From assembly GCA_037157565.1 (NCBI GenBank), contig JAZHRO010000073.1, forward strand, positions 17,862,501 through 17,926,500: 64,000 nucleotides of DNA. Reading direction: 5' to 3'. Source of the stretch: Thalassia testudinum (taxonomy: Eukaryota; Streptophyta; Magnoliopsida; Alismatales; Hydrocharitaceae). Shown here in pieces: positions 49,044 to 59,758 of the stretch. Under the pieces are notes generated by a model. The model did no database searches, was not told the origin of the DNA, and saw nothing but the letters and a program-made list of their open reading frames with translations. How positions within the stretch are numbered: position 1 is the first letter of the stretch; every line of letters begins with the position of its first letter. The translations under genes and the position numbers were made by a program.

Positions 49044-49643
49044 GACTTGTGCGATACTTAGCCACTGAGAGAAGGTTGTTCCCCTGTGTTGTCAAGAAGG
49101 TCTCTGAAGGAGAAGGAAATAAGAAGAAAAGAGAAGGCACTGAGAAAGAGGGAAGCTAAATAAAGGAAGAAGCTGAAGAAGAAGAAGAAAAGAAGAAAGG
49201 TTTTCTGAGAAGACCTTATGCTTGTGCTACATAAGTCGTCTGATCTAGTTCTAAGTACTGCTGAATAATTTGAGAACCTAAGTTACAATTGAATTCTGAT
49301 TGGAATGATTGAAATAAATGAATGCATGATTAATTAAGAGAATAAGTGGTGATTCAAATCACCATTATTTTGATTCCCTTTGCTTTTTGATCTATGTTCT
49401 TGTTAGCTTCATTGAATGACAATTTGATCAGTTTCATTCATAGCATATCTATTTTGTGATCAACTGATTATTCTCATTGACTCTGAACAAGATTAATGTT
49501 GTAAATTCCATATTTGCTCCCTGTGTTCGACCTCAAACTCTTCTTTAGAATTTGAGTTATAAATTTATTTATTTTCGAGCGATTGAGGCTTTGCTACAAC
49601 AAATGCATATTTAAATCTTCTCTTTCACACATTAAACACTACC

Positions 49644-50754
49644 TAAATTAAACTATGAAACTAACTAAAGCATTTAAACTACTTACTTGGACAAAAGGGT
49701 GAGGAGGGAGCTGGTGAAGCTTCACTGGAGCTGAGAATGAAGAGGACTAGATGAGAGAAGATCTCCGATAAAGATCGAAAGCATTTACAAAAAGCAGATG
49801 GCACAACTTCACCGTTGGCAGGGCGAAGTTGAGGGGGGAGGCGGTGCTCTCCATCAGAGATCACCTAAGAAAGAAGATAGGGGTTTCCGGAGGTGTGGAT
49901 GAACACTACTGAATGAGCTCAGTTTGGGGAAGAAAGAAGGGACTCACTGCCTGAAATCGAAGATCTAAGGCTCTATTTATAGGCCTCGATGATGGCATAC
50001 AGGAAAGAACTTGGACAAGAAATGGCTCAGGTTCATCAGAACCTCCATCGTTGTCTCCGACAATGGCAATGATGACATGTTGGCTTAGGCTGTTAGAAAG
50101 TGCTCAAGACCATCAGATTGAAAGGTTCTGATAGGAGGTTCCTTGATGGCCAAGGAAAAGTCAGTTAGCTGTTCAATGAGCCATCATTGGAGGGGAAATA
50201 TATTGGCAACCGTCATCTATCGATCGAGAGGAGGAGGAAAAGAAGAGAAGGTAGTGCTCAATGGATCTAATTGTAAGTGAGAAAGGAGTTAAATGTAATA
50301 AAAAGGACTTGAATGAATTGATTTCTAGGGATGTAAATGCAAATTCATGATTTAAATATGTAACTTAATTTATTTCTTTCTCAACATTTTATATTAGATT
50401 ATATCTATATTAAGGAATAATATTATGGGTTGAAATTACATTTTTTCCCTATTTATATTATATACTTTAATGCTTTATGTTAAAGCTAATATTATTAACT
50501 TAGGTTATAAGTTAATTATAAGCTTAGTTAACTTAATATAAATAGCTTATTTCCTAGTATTAAGTCCTTACTATTAAATAAAAATAGAAGAATGCTTATT
50601 ATATAATAATTAGGCTAATTTAAGGTATAATTAATGTCCTATCTCAATATTAACTTATTTACTAATTAACCTTAATTTTATGATATTACCAATCAATTGA
50701 CTAAGTAAACTAGCTTATTTAAGTGAATTAGGAGCCATGATGAGTCCCTCATCA
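49644..50754 (-). repeat. LTR-like family E, part 2 (- strand)
   Basis: In sense it starts at 50754 with TGATGAG-GGA-CTCATCA, a terminal hairpin resembling that of family G. A TATA box (TATAAATA) is at 49974-49981 on the - strand. U3 (about 50300-50740) is very AT-rich. It joins 39484-40586 when A3 is removed. Confidence 0.55.
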
Positions 50755-51994
50755 GGGAAGGGGTAGTGTATTTGCTGAATTAATGTCTATCAATAACTAA
50801 AAATTCCTGCAATTTCAGTTATTTTCAAAAAAAAATGATAAATATAGTTTTTTTCCCTGTAAATAACATGTTTCACATGTCTCCTACTAAGTTGAGTAGA
50901 GAGACTAGGTTCTTAGAGTTAATCAAACCAAGAGGCTAGTAAGGAACCTTAGACCATAAGGCCTTGTAGGCTATAGTTAGCTTAATCAGTTGAGGATGGT
51001 TTGCTAGATTTGGGTTGGTTTGATTCTTAATGAATCTAGCTAGCAAAAACCAATGGTCTAGGAGTAAAAAAGTATAGGGCTTTGCTGTCCACTTTCTGGT
51101 TTGAAAGCTAAGTAATCTAAGCAGTCCAAAATTAACACACATTAGAATTGACTTTTAGGAATCTGAATCATGAAAACATAAACATCATTAGGATCGGATT
51201 TGTGTCCTTTTCATCCTAAGGATCTCTGTGAGGCAGTTCTTGAAAGGATGAAGGATGAGCCACTCACTTAGAAAAAGGATTTGGAAAAAAAAAAATACAA
51301 TAAGCCTTCAAAGAAAATGAGGTGAAGAAAAAAAAGAAACCACATCAAATAAATAAGCACATCGTTACAAATGGGTGTCCCTTCACTAAATAAAACCATC
51401 TCGCTACATATGGATGCTTCCCTTTCCCTTCCAATAAGCAATACCTTACTACATATGGGTGTTTATCATATAGAAAAGTAGAAAAAAATACAGAGAAAAA
51501 AATTAGGAAAAAGAGACCTAGGCATCTAGCTAGGGAGATATATGACTAGAGCGTTGACCTCGGGATAGGAAAGGGTGAGGAGAAAGCTAGAAATTTTAAG
51601 GCCAAACCAAAGGCGCAAATTGGGATGACTAGGATTGAATTTCGATGCCTTGAGATCTGGATTTTTACAACATCGAATTTCGATGCCTTGAGATCTGGAT
51701 TTTTACAACATCGGATGCCTGTAGATCGAATATGTTGCACATGCACGGATGCTTTAAACTCATAGCTACCAAACCTTGAGTGGGTAGTGAAGCCTAAGAA
51801 ATCTAACCTCAAAAACTAGTGGTTGAAGCTTAAAAGAGATAGAAAGACTTAGCCACCTAGGTGTAGATGTCTGTCCTTGTTGTTGCAGGCTTGTTGGTAT
51901 AAGAGTCCTAACCAACTCTTTGAAATTTTATTGATAATAAGTGTTTAGTTGGTTTGCAAAACTTTAGTTGGAAATAAAGTATTCAGGTAATTTT
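50755..51994 (+). other. 3' internal remnant of a D-like retroelement
   Basis: There is no coding frame. It contains three degenerate TACAWATGGGTGT repeats at 51367-51450 and ends with TTTTTGCTAGGGATTAG, resembling the pre-LTR palindrome of the Athila and A elements. This suggests a tail region just upstream of a 3' LTR. Confidence 0.45.
51637..51712. repeat. 38-bp perfect tandem duplication
   Basis: Two identical units (51637-51674, 51675-51712) begin GAATTTCGATGCCTTGAGAT. Confidence 0.9.
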
Positions 51995-52354
51995 TGCTAG
52001 GGATTAGTAATCATAGGTCTTAATCAACCTAAATAATGTTAGAATCCTAACTAATATGTAAATATTGCATGCATATCATTCATATTCTGCATTATATCAT
52101 TTTATACAATTGTACATAAATAATCAGAGTTTATCCTATTATTTAATGCCTTTGTTGCTATTTACAAGTAATAAATAGATTCGAGTAGATTCAGGATGTG
52201 AAATAAAGAAAAATAAAGTGGAATAAAGAGGAAAGAATAGAAGAAGTGAGAAGAAGCTGGATCCAGACAAGAGGAGGATAACCCTATCTCCACCCCCAAA
52301 CCTTAGGATAGCCACCTAAACCCACGTATAAACACCTAATTCCTAAAATCCATG
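51995..52354 (+). repeat. Partial family-D LTR (D2)
   Basis: AATCATAGGTCTTAATCAACC matches the start of the D solo LTR, and the later phrase TTAGGATAGCC matches further in. It is cut at 52354 by LTR C5. The right-hand continuation was not found. Confidence 0.5.
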
Positions 52355-52668
52355 TGATAAATTTACAATATTTCATGATAAAATGCCTATTATGTGGGTT
52401 CTTAAGCTGTTTATATGCATTTAGCATTTTAAATAATGCATAACATCCATTATATTGCATTTTGATTAATTTGTATAAATTATATATTAATTTTCTTACA
52501 TTAATGGCTAGGGAATAGGGTGTCACATTTTTGGGCCACAGATGGAAGATTGAACCACATGGATGTGATCAGGGAGACGATCAGAGTCTAACACCTCCAA
52601 AAGCTCCTCTATTGGTCTTCTATAGCATCCTCTACAAGTCAAAGAAGATCAACGGCCAAGGGACAGGG

Positions 52669-52800
52669 TGTTGAGCAGCAAATTTTCATTTGTTGGCACA
52701 CTACCGAGTTTTTATCCTCGGCAACAGCGCCAAATGTTGAGAAGCAAATTTTCATCTATTGGCACACTCCAAGTTTTTATCCCCGGCAACGGTGCCAAAA
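52669..52800 (-). repeat. Tandem 66-bp units containing primer-binding sites
   Basis: The units are 52669-52734 and 52735-52800. The binding sites, on the - strand, are TGGCACCGTTGCCGGGGA (52797-52780) and TGGCGCTGTTGCCGAGGA (52732-52715). The remainder reads GATAAAAACT, GTGTGCCAA and GAAAATTTGCT in both units. Confidence 0.85.
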
Positions 52801-55397
52801 TGTTGTACTGTCGAAAATTATCATAACTTAATAAAATATTGCGTCAAAGTATAGTAACGAAAATCGCAACAACATTTAAATTTATAAGTGCTAGAAAGCA
52901 AAATATAAATTCAAGGTCATTCATAGTGAGTAAATATGGAATCTAATCACTAGTTGAAATATAAGGAATAAGCGAGCACAATGATTAATCACAATAAAGA
53001 TATTCAATGAATAATATACTTAAAAATGTATTCAATGATAGCAATAGTATCTCAAAAGTCAATGGCAAAAAAAGAAGATTAAAATCCTAAAAATGGTGAT
53101 TTGAATCACCAAGTTATTCCCACAATCAAGCACATATGCCAATGTAATCAACCAATTCAATTTCGCTACAGTGGTCTTGAACCACTTATTCAAATATCCA
53201 CGTCAAATCAATAAGCTAATAAGTCCACAGTACCCAAGTCAATGCCCAGTGTAAGCATAAGAGCAAGCACGAGGCACTAAGAGACCAACCTCGAAATGGC
53301 TAAGTGTTGGTGTGTGTGTGCACGAATCTAGAGGCAACAATGCATGCAACCCGAGGCAAAACCAACCCCCACCCTTCTCGAATTTTCCTCTAATCGGGTA
53401 AATGGATCCGAGTTAGGTCCAGGCTCATTGACTGTGGGTGGTGAGTGAGGAGTGAGAAAGAGAGTGCGACGTCGAGACCTCACCCCCGATAAAGAGGCAA
53501 TGAAGCCATGTGACAAATCCCTTTTATGTGCTTCACCCAATCCATAGCCCACGATGTGGGACTAATGTCCCTACTTCCTTTGCATGGCACAACTGATGAT
53601 TTGGAGGTGAAATTGCTGCTGCTGCTTCGTTTCCGTCTAATTGAGGGTACAACTCTGCTCCTGAAGGCCACCCACATCGAGGGGAAGAGGTAGCAGGTCG
53701 AGTGGTGGTCAGTGGAAAGTGGTCGACATCGAAGTAGGAGGAGGTGACGATGGAGCTCCGATGGAGTACCTGTGATAGGAATACGGGCTAAGAGCCTTGG
53801 TTAGAAGGTTCACAAGCTCCGTTGTGAGGAGTGGAGTGTGATGGCAGTGTTGGTTTGTTAGATTGTGATCTTGGGTGGTCGGACGGTGAAGGGATGATCA
53901 GCGACTTGGTGGGTTGTCCGACCGAGCTCCCCGTAGACCAAAGCTCTTAATAAGTTGAAAGATTTTGGTCACGGAGGTGCGGTGGAGGTTTTGGTGAAGG
54001 TGGCTTGTGGTTTGCGTGTGGATCGCCAGCGTGAGCTCACGGGAGCTCTCCCTGGACTTGGGGAAGACAGAGAGGGAGACGGTGGAACAATGGTCGAAAT
54101 AAGAGGAGAAAGGGTTGAATTGAGTCTAGAAAGATAGGGAAAGAGTATACTAGCAATCTGGAGGAGAGGGGTAGGGAAACCATGCTGGTGTGATGGTCGA
54201 TCACGGAGAAGGTGAACCCTCTGGCGAGAGGGATAATGGCAAGGATAAAGGGAGGATGCCTTAGCTTTAGTCCACCAAGTGCAGATGAAGCTGAGGAAGA
54301 AGGAGGACCGACCAATTTGGCTGTTGGCTGACCTAAGGAAGGAGTTGAGGAAGCTCGTCGGAGCTGTGGTTGGAGGTAGCTGGAGGAAGAAGGAGAAGAG
54401 GTTTTGTGGCCTAAACCGAGCTAAGGAATATGCTGGGACCAAGAGGAGCTTTTATAAAGCTTAAAATCGAGCTTTAAATGAGGAAAGAGGCCTAATTGAG
54501 CCTTGACTTTAGGAGAAAAACTTTCCCAATTTCCTCGATCTCTCCAGAGCTCTAGGAATCAATTTGGAGTCCCTGAGGAGGTTCAAAAGATTAGGTATCA
54601 TCTCTAGATCAATCCCTCCAAATTTGGAGGGATTTGGATCTAATTGGAGGGAGGAATCCTCCCTTGAATCTCGCTGTGGGTGATTTCCCACTGTTGATGG
54701 TGACAAGGACCAAAATGAAAGAATGATGATGAAGTTAAGGACCTTATTGCAAGAATCTTTAAAGCTAGGGGGCTGAATGTGAGAAATAGAGATTTTAGGG
54801 ACTAAATTGCAAACTAGGTTAAGATGGACTTTGATTGGGCCCAAATTTTGGTGTTAACCAAATTTAGACCCAAGGAAGCTAATGGTGAATTTGGATTTTA
54901 GTTTTGACCTTGTTTAACTTGGTAAATTGCATAGAAGCCTAAATCACGGTAAATTTCCATCTAAATCTCTATTCTAGGTCAAAATGGGTTTAGATGGTCA
55001 AACCAAAGGTACTAAATCTCTTAGAATATTTTTTAATGAATTTTAGGAGGTTTAGATAAATTTTATCTTGACTAGAACCTCTTTAATTAAAGTGGGATTG
55101 ATAAGTAGGATTTTGTGTGTTGTTTTCGCCCTCGAAATGCGTGATGCCCTATTTCAGTTAGTGTAGACCCACTTTTTGGTCTTTTATACTTAATGGACCT
55201 TTAATTAATACCTGAGTAACCCCATGGTTAATCTGCATTCATGATACTGTTAAAATAATAGAATTAACCCTTTTTATTATTTTCTCCTTAAAATGGATCA
55301 GAGTGGAATTATGGTCTTCAGGCGATCACTTAGGAGCATTTTTCTCTTGATTTTAACTAATTCAAGTTAGTTATGACAAATGTTAGTGTTATCATCA
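52669..55397 (-). mobile_element. Family-A solo LTR A4 with two primer-binding-site units at its 3' end
   Basis: CAGGG flanks it at 52664-52668 and 55398-55402. The sense start is TGATGATAAC at 55397, and a TATA box is at 54449-54456 (- strand). The ordinary family-A end (ACAACA, at 52801 on the + strand) is followed by two 66-bp units, each holding a tRNA-Asp-type binding site and leader and each ending CAACA. The target duplication lies outside those units, so they were integrated as part of the LTR. Confidence 0.75.
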
Positions 55398-55802
55398 CAG
55401 GGTGATGTGAATCAAGGCTTCAAATGAGAGATCTGATCATATGAATGGACTCAAAGCGACGGTTGCAGTCCATTGATGCGAAAATCACCTTGATTGGAGC
55501 TCTATAGGATCTACTATGAGTAATAAAAGATGGTCGGCTCAGATGGTGCCATCCTAGCCGCCCAACACTGCCTGTTGCCTCAAGAGAAGCCATCCTTGTG
55601 TGATCTTGAACTTTGGATCACCATCTAAAGGTTATGAAGTAGCCACTTCCCCTTATTATCCATGCCTCATCATTCTTAGCCGTTGGATCTCAATCCAATG
55701 ACTGAGATTAATCACCAACTGCTCCTTCACACCATCAACGTGAGATCAACGCACGTTATCAGCCATCCAATCAAGATCGCACAGTTGATAACACATATTC
55801 CC

Positions 55803-55878
55803 AGCCACAGTACAACGGTAGAGGATGTGCCTTCTCAAGCAAATGGCACACGTTCGAATGCTAGGGTGCAGTGCCCCT
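55803..55878 (+). other. tRNA-like module in C5 U3
   Basis: It has an A-box-like CAGTACAACGGTAGAGG, a central GTGCC...GGCAC stem, and a B-box CGTTCGAATGC. It is about 290 bp upstream of the TATA box, on the LTR sense strand as in the other C copies. Confidence 0.45.
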
Positions 55879-56900
55879 CAATACAGGATGAAATCAAAAT
55901 TAGACAACACGATCAAGATCATGTGGCTATAATTTGCCTACAATAATGCACAAGCGCACTTCACAATCTGAGCCTGCAGCTCTCGAACGATGGGAGCAAT
56001 ATGATTGAGAACAAGTGGCGGAGATATTGCCACGCGGAGTGAGGAGAGTCAAAGTGCTTTGACTATGTAGTGCCAACGCAAAGCATAGGTGCGTATGCAC
56101 GAGTCGTGTCTTGAAGGTGGCCTTAAGGGCTGTGCGTGCCAAATGATGTGCCACAAGCCCTATAAATAGCCTAAACCCCTCCGCCTTTCTCGTCATCCCT
56201 TCTTAGCTTCTTTTACCCCTCTAGAGCTCAAGAACCCCTCTTGAGTGTGTCCCAAGCCCCGGGATGCTCCATTAGAGAAACAAAATAATTTTTCACGTCT
56301 TCTCACGCCCTTTCATGGAGGTCCCGCCAACTGTCCTTTCACCCCCTTTGAAGAAGCATATCTTGCTGCGACGTCACCCTGCCTCATTCCCTCTTCTTCC
56401 GACTCCATTCTTCTTCCTCTGCCTTCATCCTCATTCATCCAAGTGCCATCAAAGTGAGTCGTCCCCCAAGCAGCCGTCAAGGGGGATCCTCTCTCTCTAC
56501 TCCTTTTACTGCTTTCATAGCATAGATTTATTTTCCCACATTATTTTCTATATCAGACATTTGAGAGGCATTTATCTAGAGTTAAATTTTTATCTCTCTC
56601 TTTCTTTCCTTTTCTCTTTGCTTATCTATTAAGTAGATTAAACTAGTTAGCTTAGATAAAACTCGACTTGTTCTCCTGTTTGCTTATTTAAAATACCAAA
56701 AAATTACCAAAGTAAAAAATACCAAAAAGAAATAAAATCTGAATGTAGTTTTTGATCAAACATTCACCTCCCTATGTTCGACTTGGGACTCACTGTCTCG
56801 ATTATAAATATTATTTGATAGTGAAATTCTACGAATACTACGATGAAACCCTAACTCTTTTCCTTGCACGAATCCTCGCTAGCAACGAGCTTGATTTTTT

Positions 56901-57340
56901 GCATTCACCTGCACTTAACTTTTGTTTCACTTCTCTCTTTTCTTGTTGTAATTACAGGTACTCTTTTAAGGCTAGCCAAAGTAGTAATTATATGAAAATA
57001 CGTGGTTTTATAATTGAGGCAAATTAGTGCCGTTGCAACGCATAAAATCGACCAACTTTTAAATTTATAACACTTAGATATTAGGGTATCTAGGGTCATC
57101 CAAGGAGTCAATTTTAGTTAATAAATCAATTCTCTCTCTTGCTCCCTCAAATCTTTAATCTTTTTGTATTTTTATTTTGTTGTTTTTAGGGTTTTGGAAT
57201 AATCGAGGAAATGAGATCAAACTACTACTCCTAAGTGTTGCAATTAAAGTAAACTTACATTTCCAAGATCACCCTAGGCAAGTGAGACTAGGGTAATTGG
57301 AGAGATAGGGTGGGTGCTCAACAATTCTAAAAAGGAATTT
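56901..57340 (+). other. E-like remnant
   Basis: The CTAGGGTCATCCAAGGAG phrase at 57088-57105 and its surroundings match 39690-39740 in reverse orientation. GTGCCGTTGCAACGCA at 57029-57044 loosely resembles a decayed primer-binding site. No coding sequence is present. Confidence 0.35.
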
Positions 57341-57868
57341 GAAAGCACATAAAATGATATGACACAAATGAAGAAAGGCACTTGATTGATGAAGTTAAGT
57401 ATTCAACTACTTAAGGAGCTCACTTATGTGGATGGGAACCACACAAGTAACCCTTAAGTATAGGAATGCTTACTGTAAATGATTAGAACATAAAGAAAAT
57501 AAAGAAGGTGGAAGAATCTCTGCGTAGATGGAAGTAGCCTTCGCTCCAAGCTTAGTAGCTCCTAAACTTGAAGAAGGGTCCTTCCTCCTCCTTGAAAGCT
57601 TCTCCCTAAACTCCTCCAAGGGTGGGTGTCCACCCTAGCTTCTCTCCTCTTGCCTGGCTGTCCTAGTGGTGAAGTGCTCCTCAGCTTCATCCAAGGAAGA
57701 AGGATGAAGAAGAAGACACTAAGGAGGCAAGGGTTTGCCTCCTTAATCTTCTTCTCTCCTCTCCTTCTTTGGACGATTAGGTAGAATATGGTGTAGGAAG
57801 TTTAATGTAGCCTAGGGTGGTTTTATGCAGTGGTTATAGGATGTATTTATAGAGTGGGAGGGTTAGTG

Positions 57869-58275
57869 TTGGTGCCAACTTAGTGTTTACTAGGGTTAGG
57901 TGGTGTGAAGGGTAGGTGTATGGCTAGGATATGGTCTTTGGATGCTGGTTAGAGGATATATGGTGGAGGATAAGTGGTGCCAAGTGAAGGGTTGTAGGAG
58001 GTGGAGTTAAGGTGTGGTTAAGTTCTTTTTGGTGCCAACTATAGGTTCTAGAAGTTGGCATCAAAAGGGATGGCTAGGATTAGTTTCTAGGGTTAGGTGT
58101 AGGGTAGAGATGGGTCCTTGTGTTGGCACCAAAATGAAGAGATATAGGAGGCATTTTTGGCGCCAACCATGAGGTGGTTATGGTGGAAGTTGAGGGGTAA
58201 CGAGGTGCTCATTTTGGTGCCACCTTGAAGGGGTGTCAAGGTGGTGGTGGTGGTGGTTATAAGGGTTGGTGCCAA
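57869..58275. repeat. Cluster of TTGGYRCCAA palindromic boxes
   Basis: Seven boxes lie at 57869, 58029, 58055, 58123, 58157, 58214 and 58266: TTGGTGCCAA three times, and TTGGCATCAA, TTGGCACCAA, TTGGCGCCAA and TTGGTGCCAC once each. Confidence 0.7.
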
Positions 58276-58863
58276 AACAAGGAAGGAATAGGTGGTATTT
58301 TTTGGTGGAGCTAGGTAGGAAGGTGGACAGGCATGGAGTAGAGGAGCTAGGGTTAGCTTAGCTAAGCTAGCTTAGCTAGTAGATGAGTACAGTAGAGTTA
58401 AGGTTTTGTTGGAGGAGCTACTCTAAGTCTCCATGGAGTTGGTATGTTACTGCAGAAGGTCTTCTAGGAGCTCATGTACTCAGCTTAGCTAGCTAGTTCT
58501 GTGCTAGCTACTAAGTTGAGTAGGTTGAGCTGATATCAACTATTCTAGAGTTGAGGGGAGCTAGTTTTGATCTTCTTGAAGACTCCCTAGCTAGCTAAGC
58601 TAGCTAGCTTAGGTCCAGTAGACAAGCTCAACTAAGTTGAGCTAGGGTAAGTCTTCATGAGTTGGTGTTGAGCTACCCTGAGCTGATTGTGGATTCCTCG
58701 GTAGACTTAGCTTAGCAAGTTGAGGACTAGTATCTAAGTTAAGTTGACTGGAGCTACCATGAGTTGAGTTCCAGCTGGAATGAGCTCAATCTTCATCTTC
58801 TTGATTAATTTTCCTTTCACATTGCCAGGGTTTAAGTGATTCTTATTGTGTGCTCATCCCTGG

Positions 58864-59726
58864 TGATGGGTCGGCCCGAATAGGTTATTAATATGATATT
58901 TTTATCGTTGAAATGTGTATAGTGGTTAACCTAATTTGGACCTAACCATCTCTTTACAAAATTTTTAACCTGGCCTAATTGATTTTATCTTTTCACTTTT
59001 AGGCCCAGGGTCGAACACAGGGAAGTGGGGTTAAAGTCGAGTTTCTACGTTTTCCTTAAAACGCGTCTCTTCCGTTCGTTTATTGTGTTTTTGGTGTTTT
59101 TCTTATTTAGGTTTTTTTTATGGTAATCCTTGTTCTTGAGGCACACCCTCAAAATTGTGTCCTTGGCTTTTAGCCAAACAGAGTCCTAAAACAAGTCTTG
59201 CTACTCGCAAGACGAGGTACCTGCAAGTCAAAGATTATCTTTTCTTTTTTATGTATTTTTTTTATCTTTTTGCTAACAGAAAAGCAAATAGACAGAAAGT
59301 AAATATAGTATGTATATATATATATGTAGTATATATATAAAGGGGTGGGGGTGGAGGTGGCGATGGAGTGTAGCACTATGTCGAGTCAGTCGACGTCTAG
59401 AGAGACGCAACCAACACGACTAGGTGCCGCGTGGAGTGTGGGTGGAGGATGGATGATGTATGGGACCACGCTTTTTTTGCACGCGTGTATCAGGAAATAT
59501 CAGCAACTGGTGCAGATATTCCCGCGATACAGCGTATAGTAAATAACATGAAAATATATGTACATATGTATGTATATAAGTAAATATATCTATATATATA
59601 TATAAATGTATAGTTATATATGTATAGATATATATATATATAGACATATATGTGTATATATATGTATATAAGTATATATATATATATATTACTATATATA
59701 TGTATATGTATATGTATATAGATATG

Positions 59727-59758
<32 letters not shown>

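Larger units (their letters stand above)
40592..49638 (+). mobile_element. Family-A solo LTR A3 with nested inserts, target duplication CTACC
   Basis: CTACC occurs at 40587-40591 and 49639-49643. A3 is composed of 40592-42186, 46161-46705 and 49049-49638, about 2.7 kb in all, matching A2. A TATA box is at 41535-41542. It is interrupted by C4 and by the family-D solo LTR. Confidence 0.8.
52355..56900 (+). mobile_element. Family-C LTR C5, split by solo LTR A4 (right end approximate)
   Basis: The start TGATAAATTTAC resembles other C starts. The U3 segment at 52530-52660 is the reverse complement of C2 11700-11800, and C5 resumes at 55403. It has a tRNA-like module at 55803-55878, TATAAATA at 56161-56168, and the U5 phrase CCTATGTTCGACTTGGGACT near 56771. 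I could not fix the right end or a target duplication. Confidence 0.6.

Noticed and set aside
51367..51450. CRISPR-like or satellite array from the three TACAWATGGGTGT repeats
   Set aside because: Only three degenerate units at irregular spacing in a plant retroelement tail.
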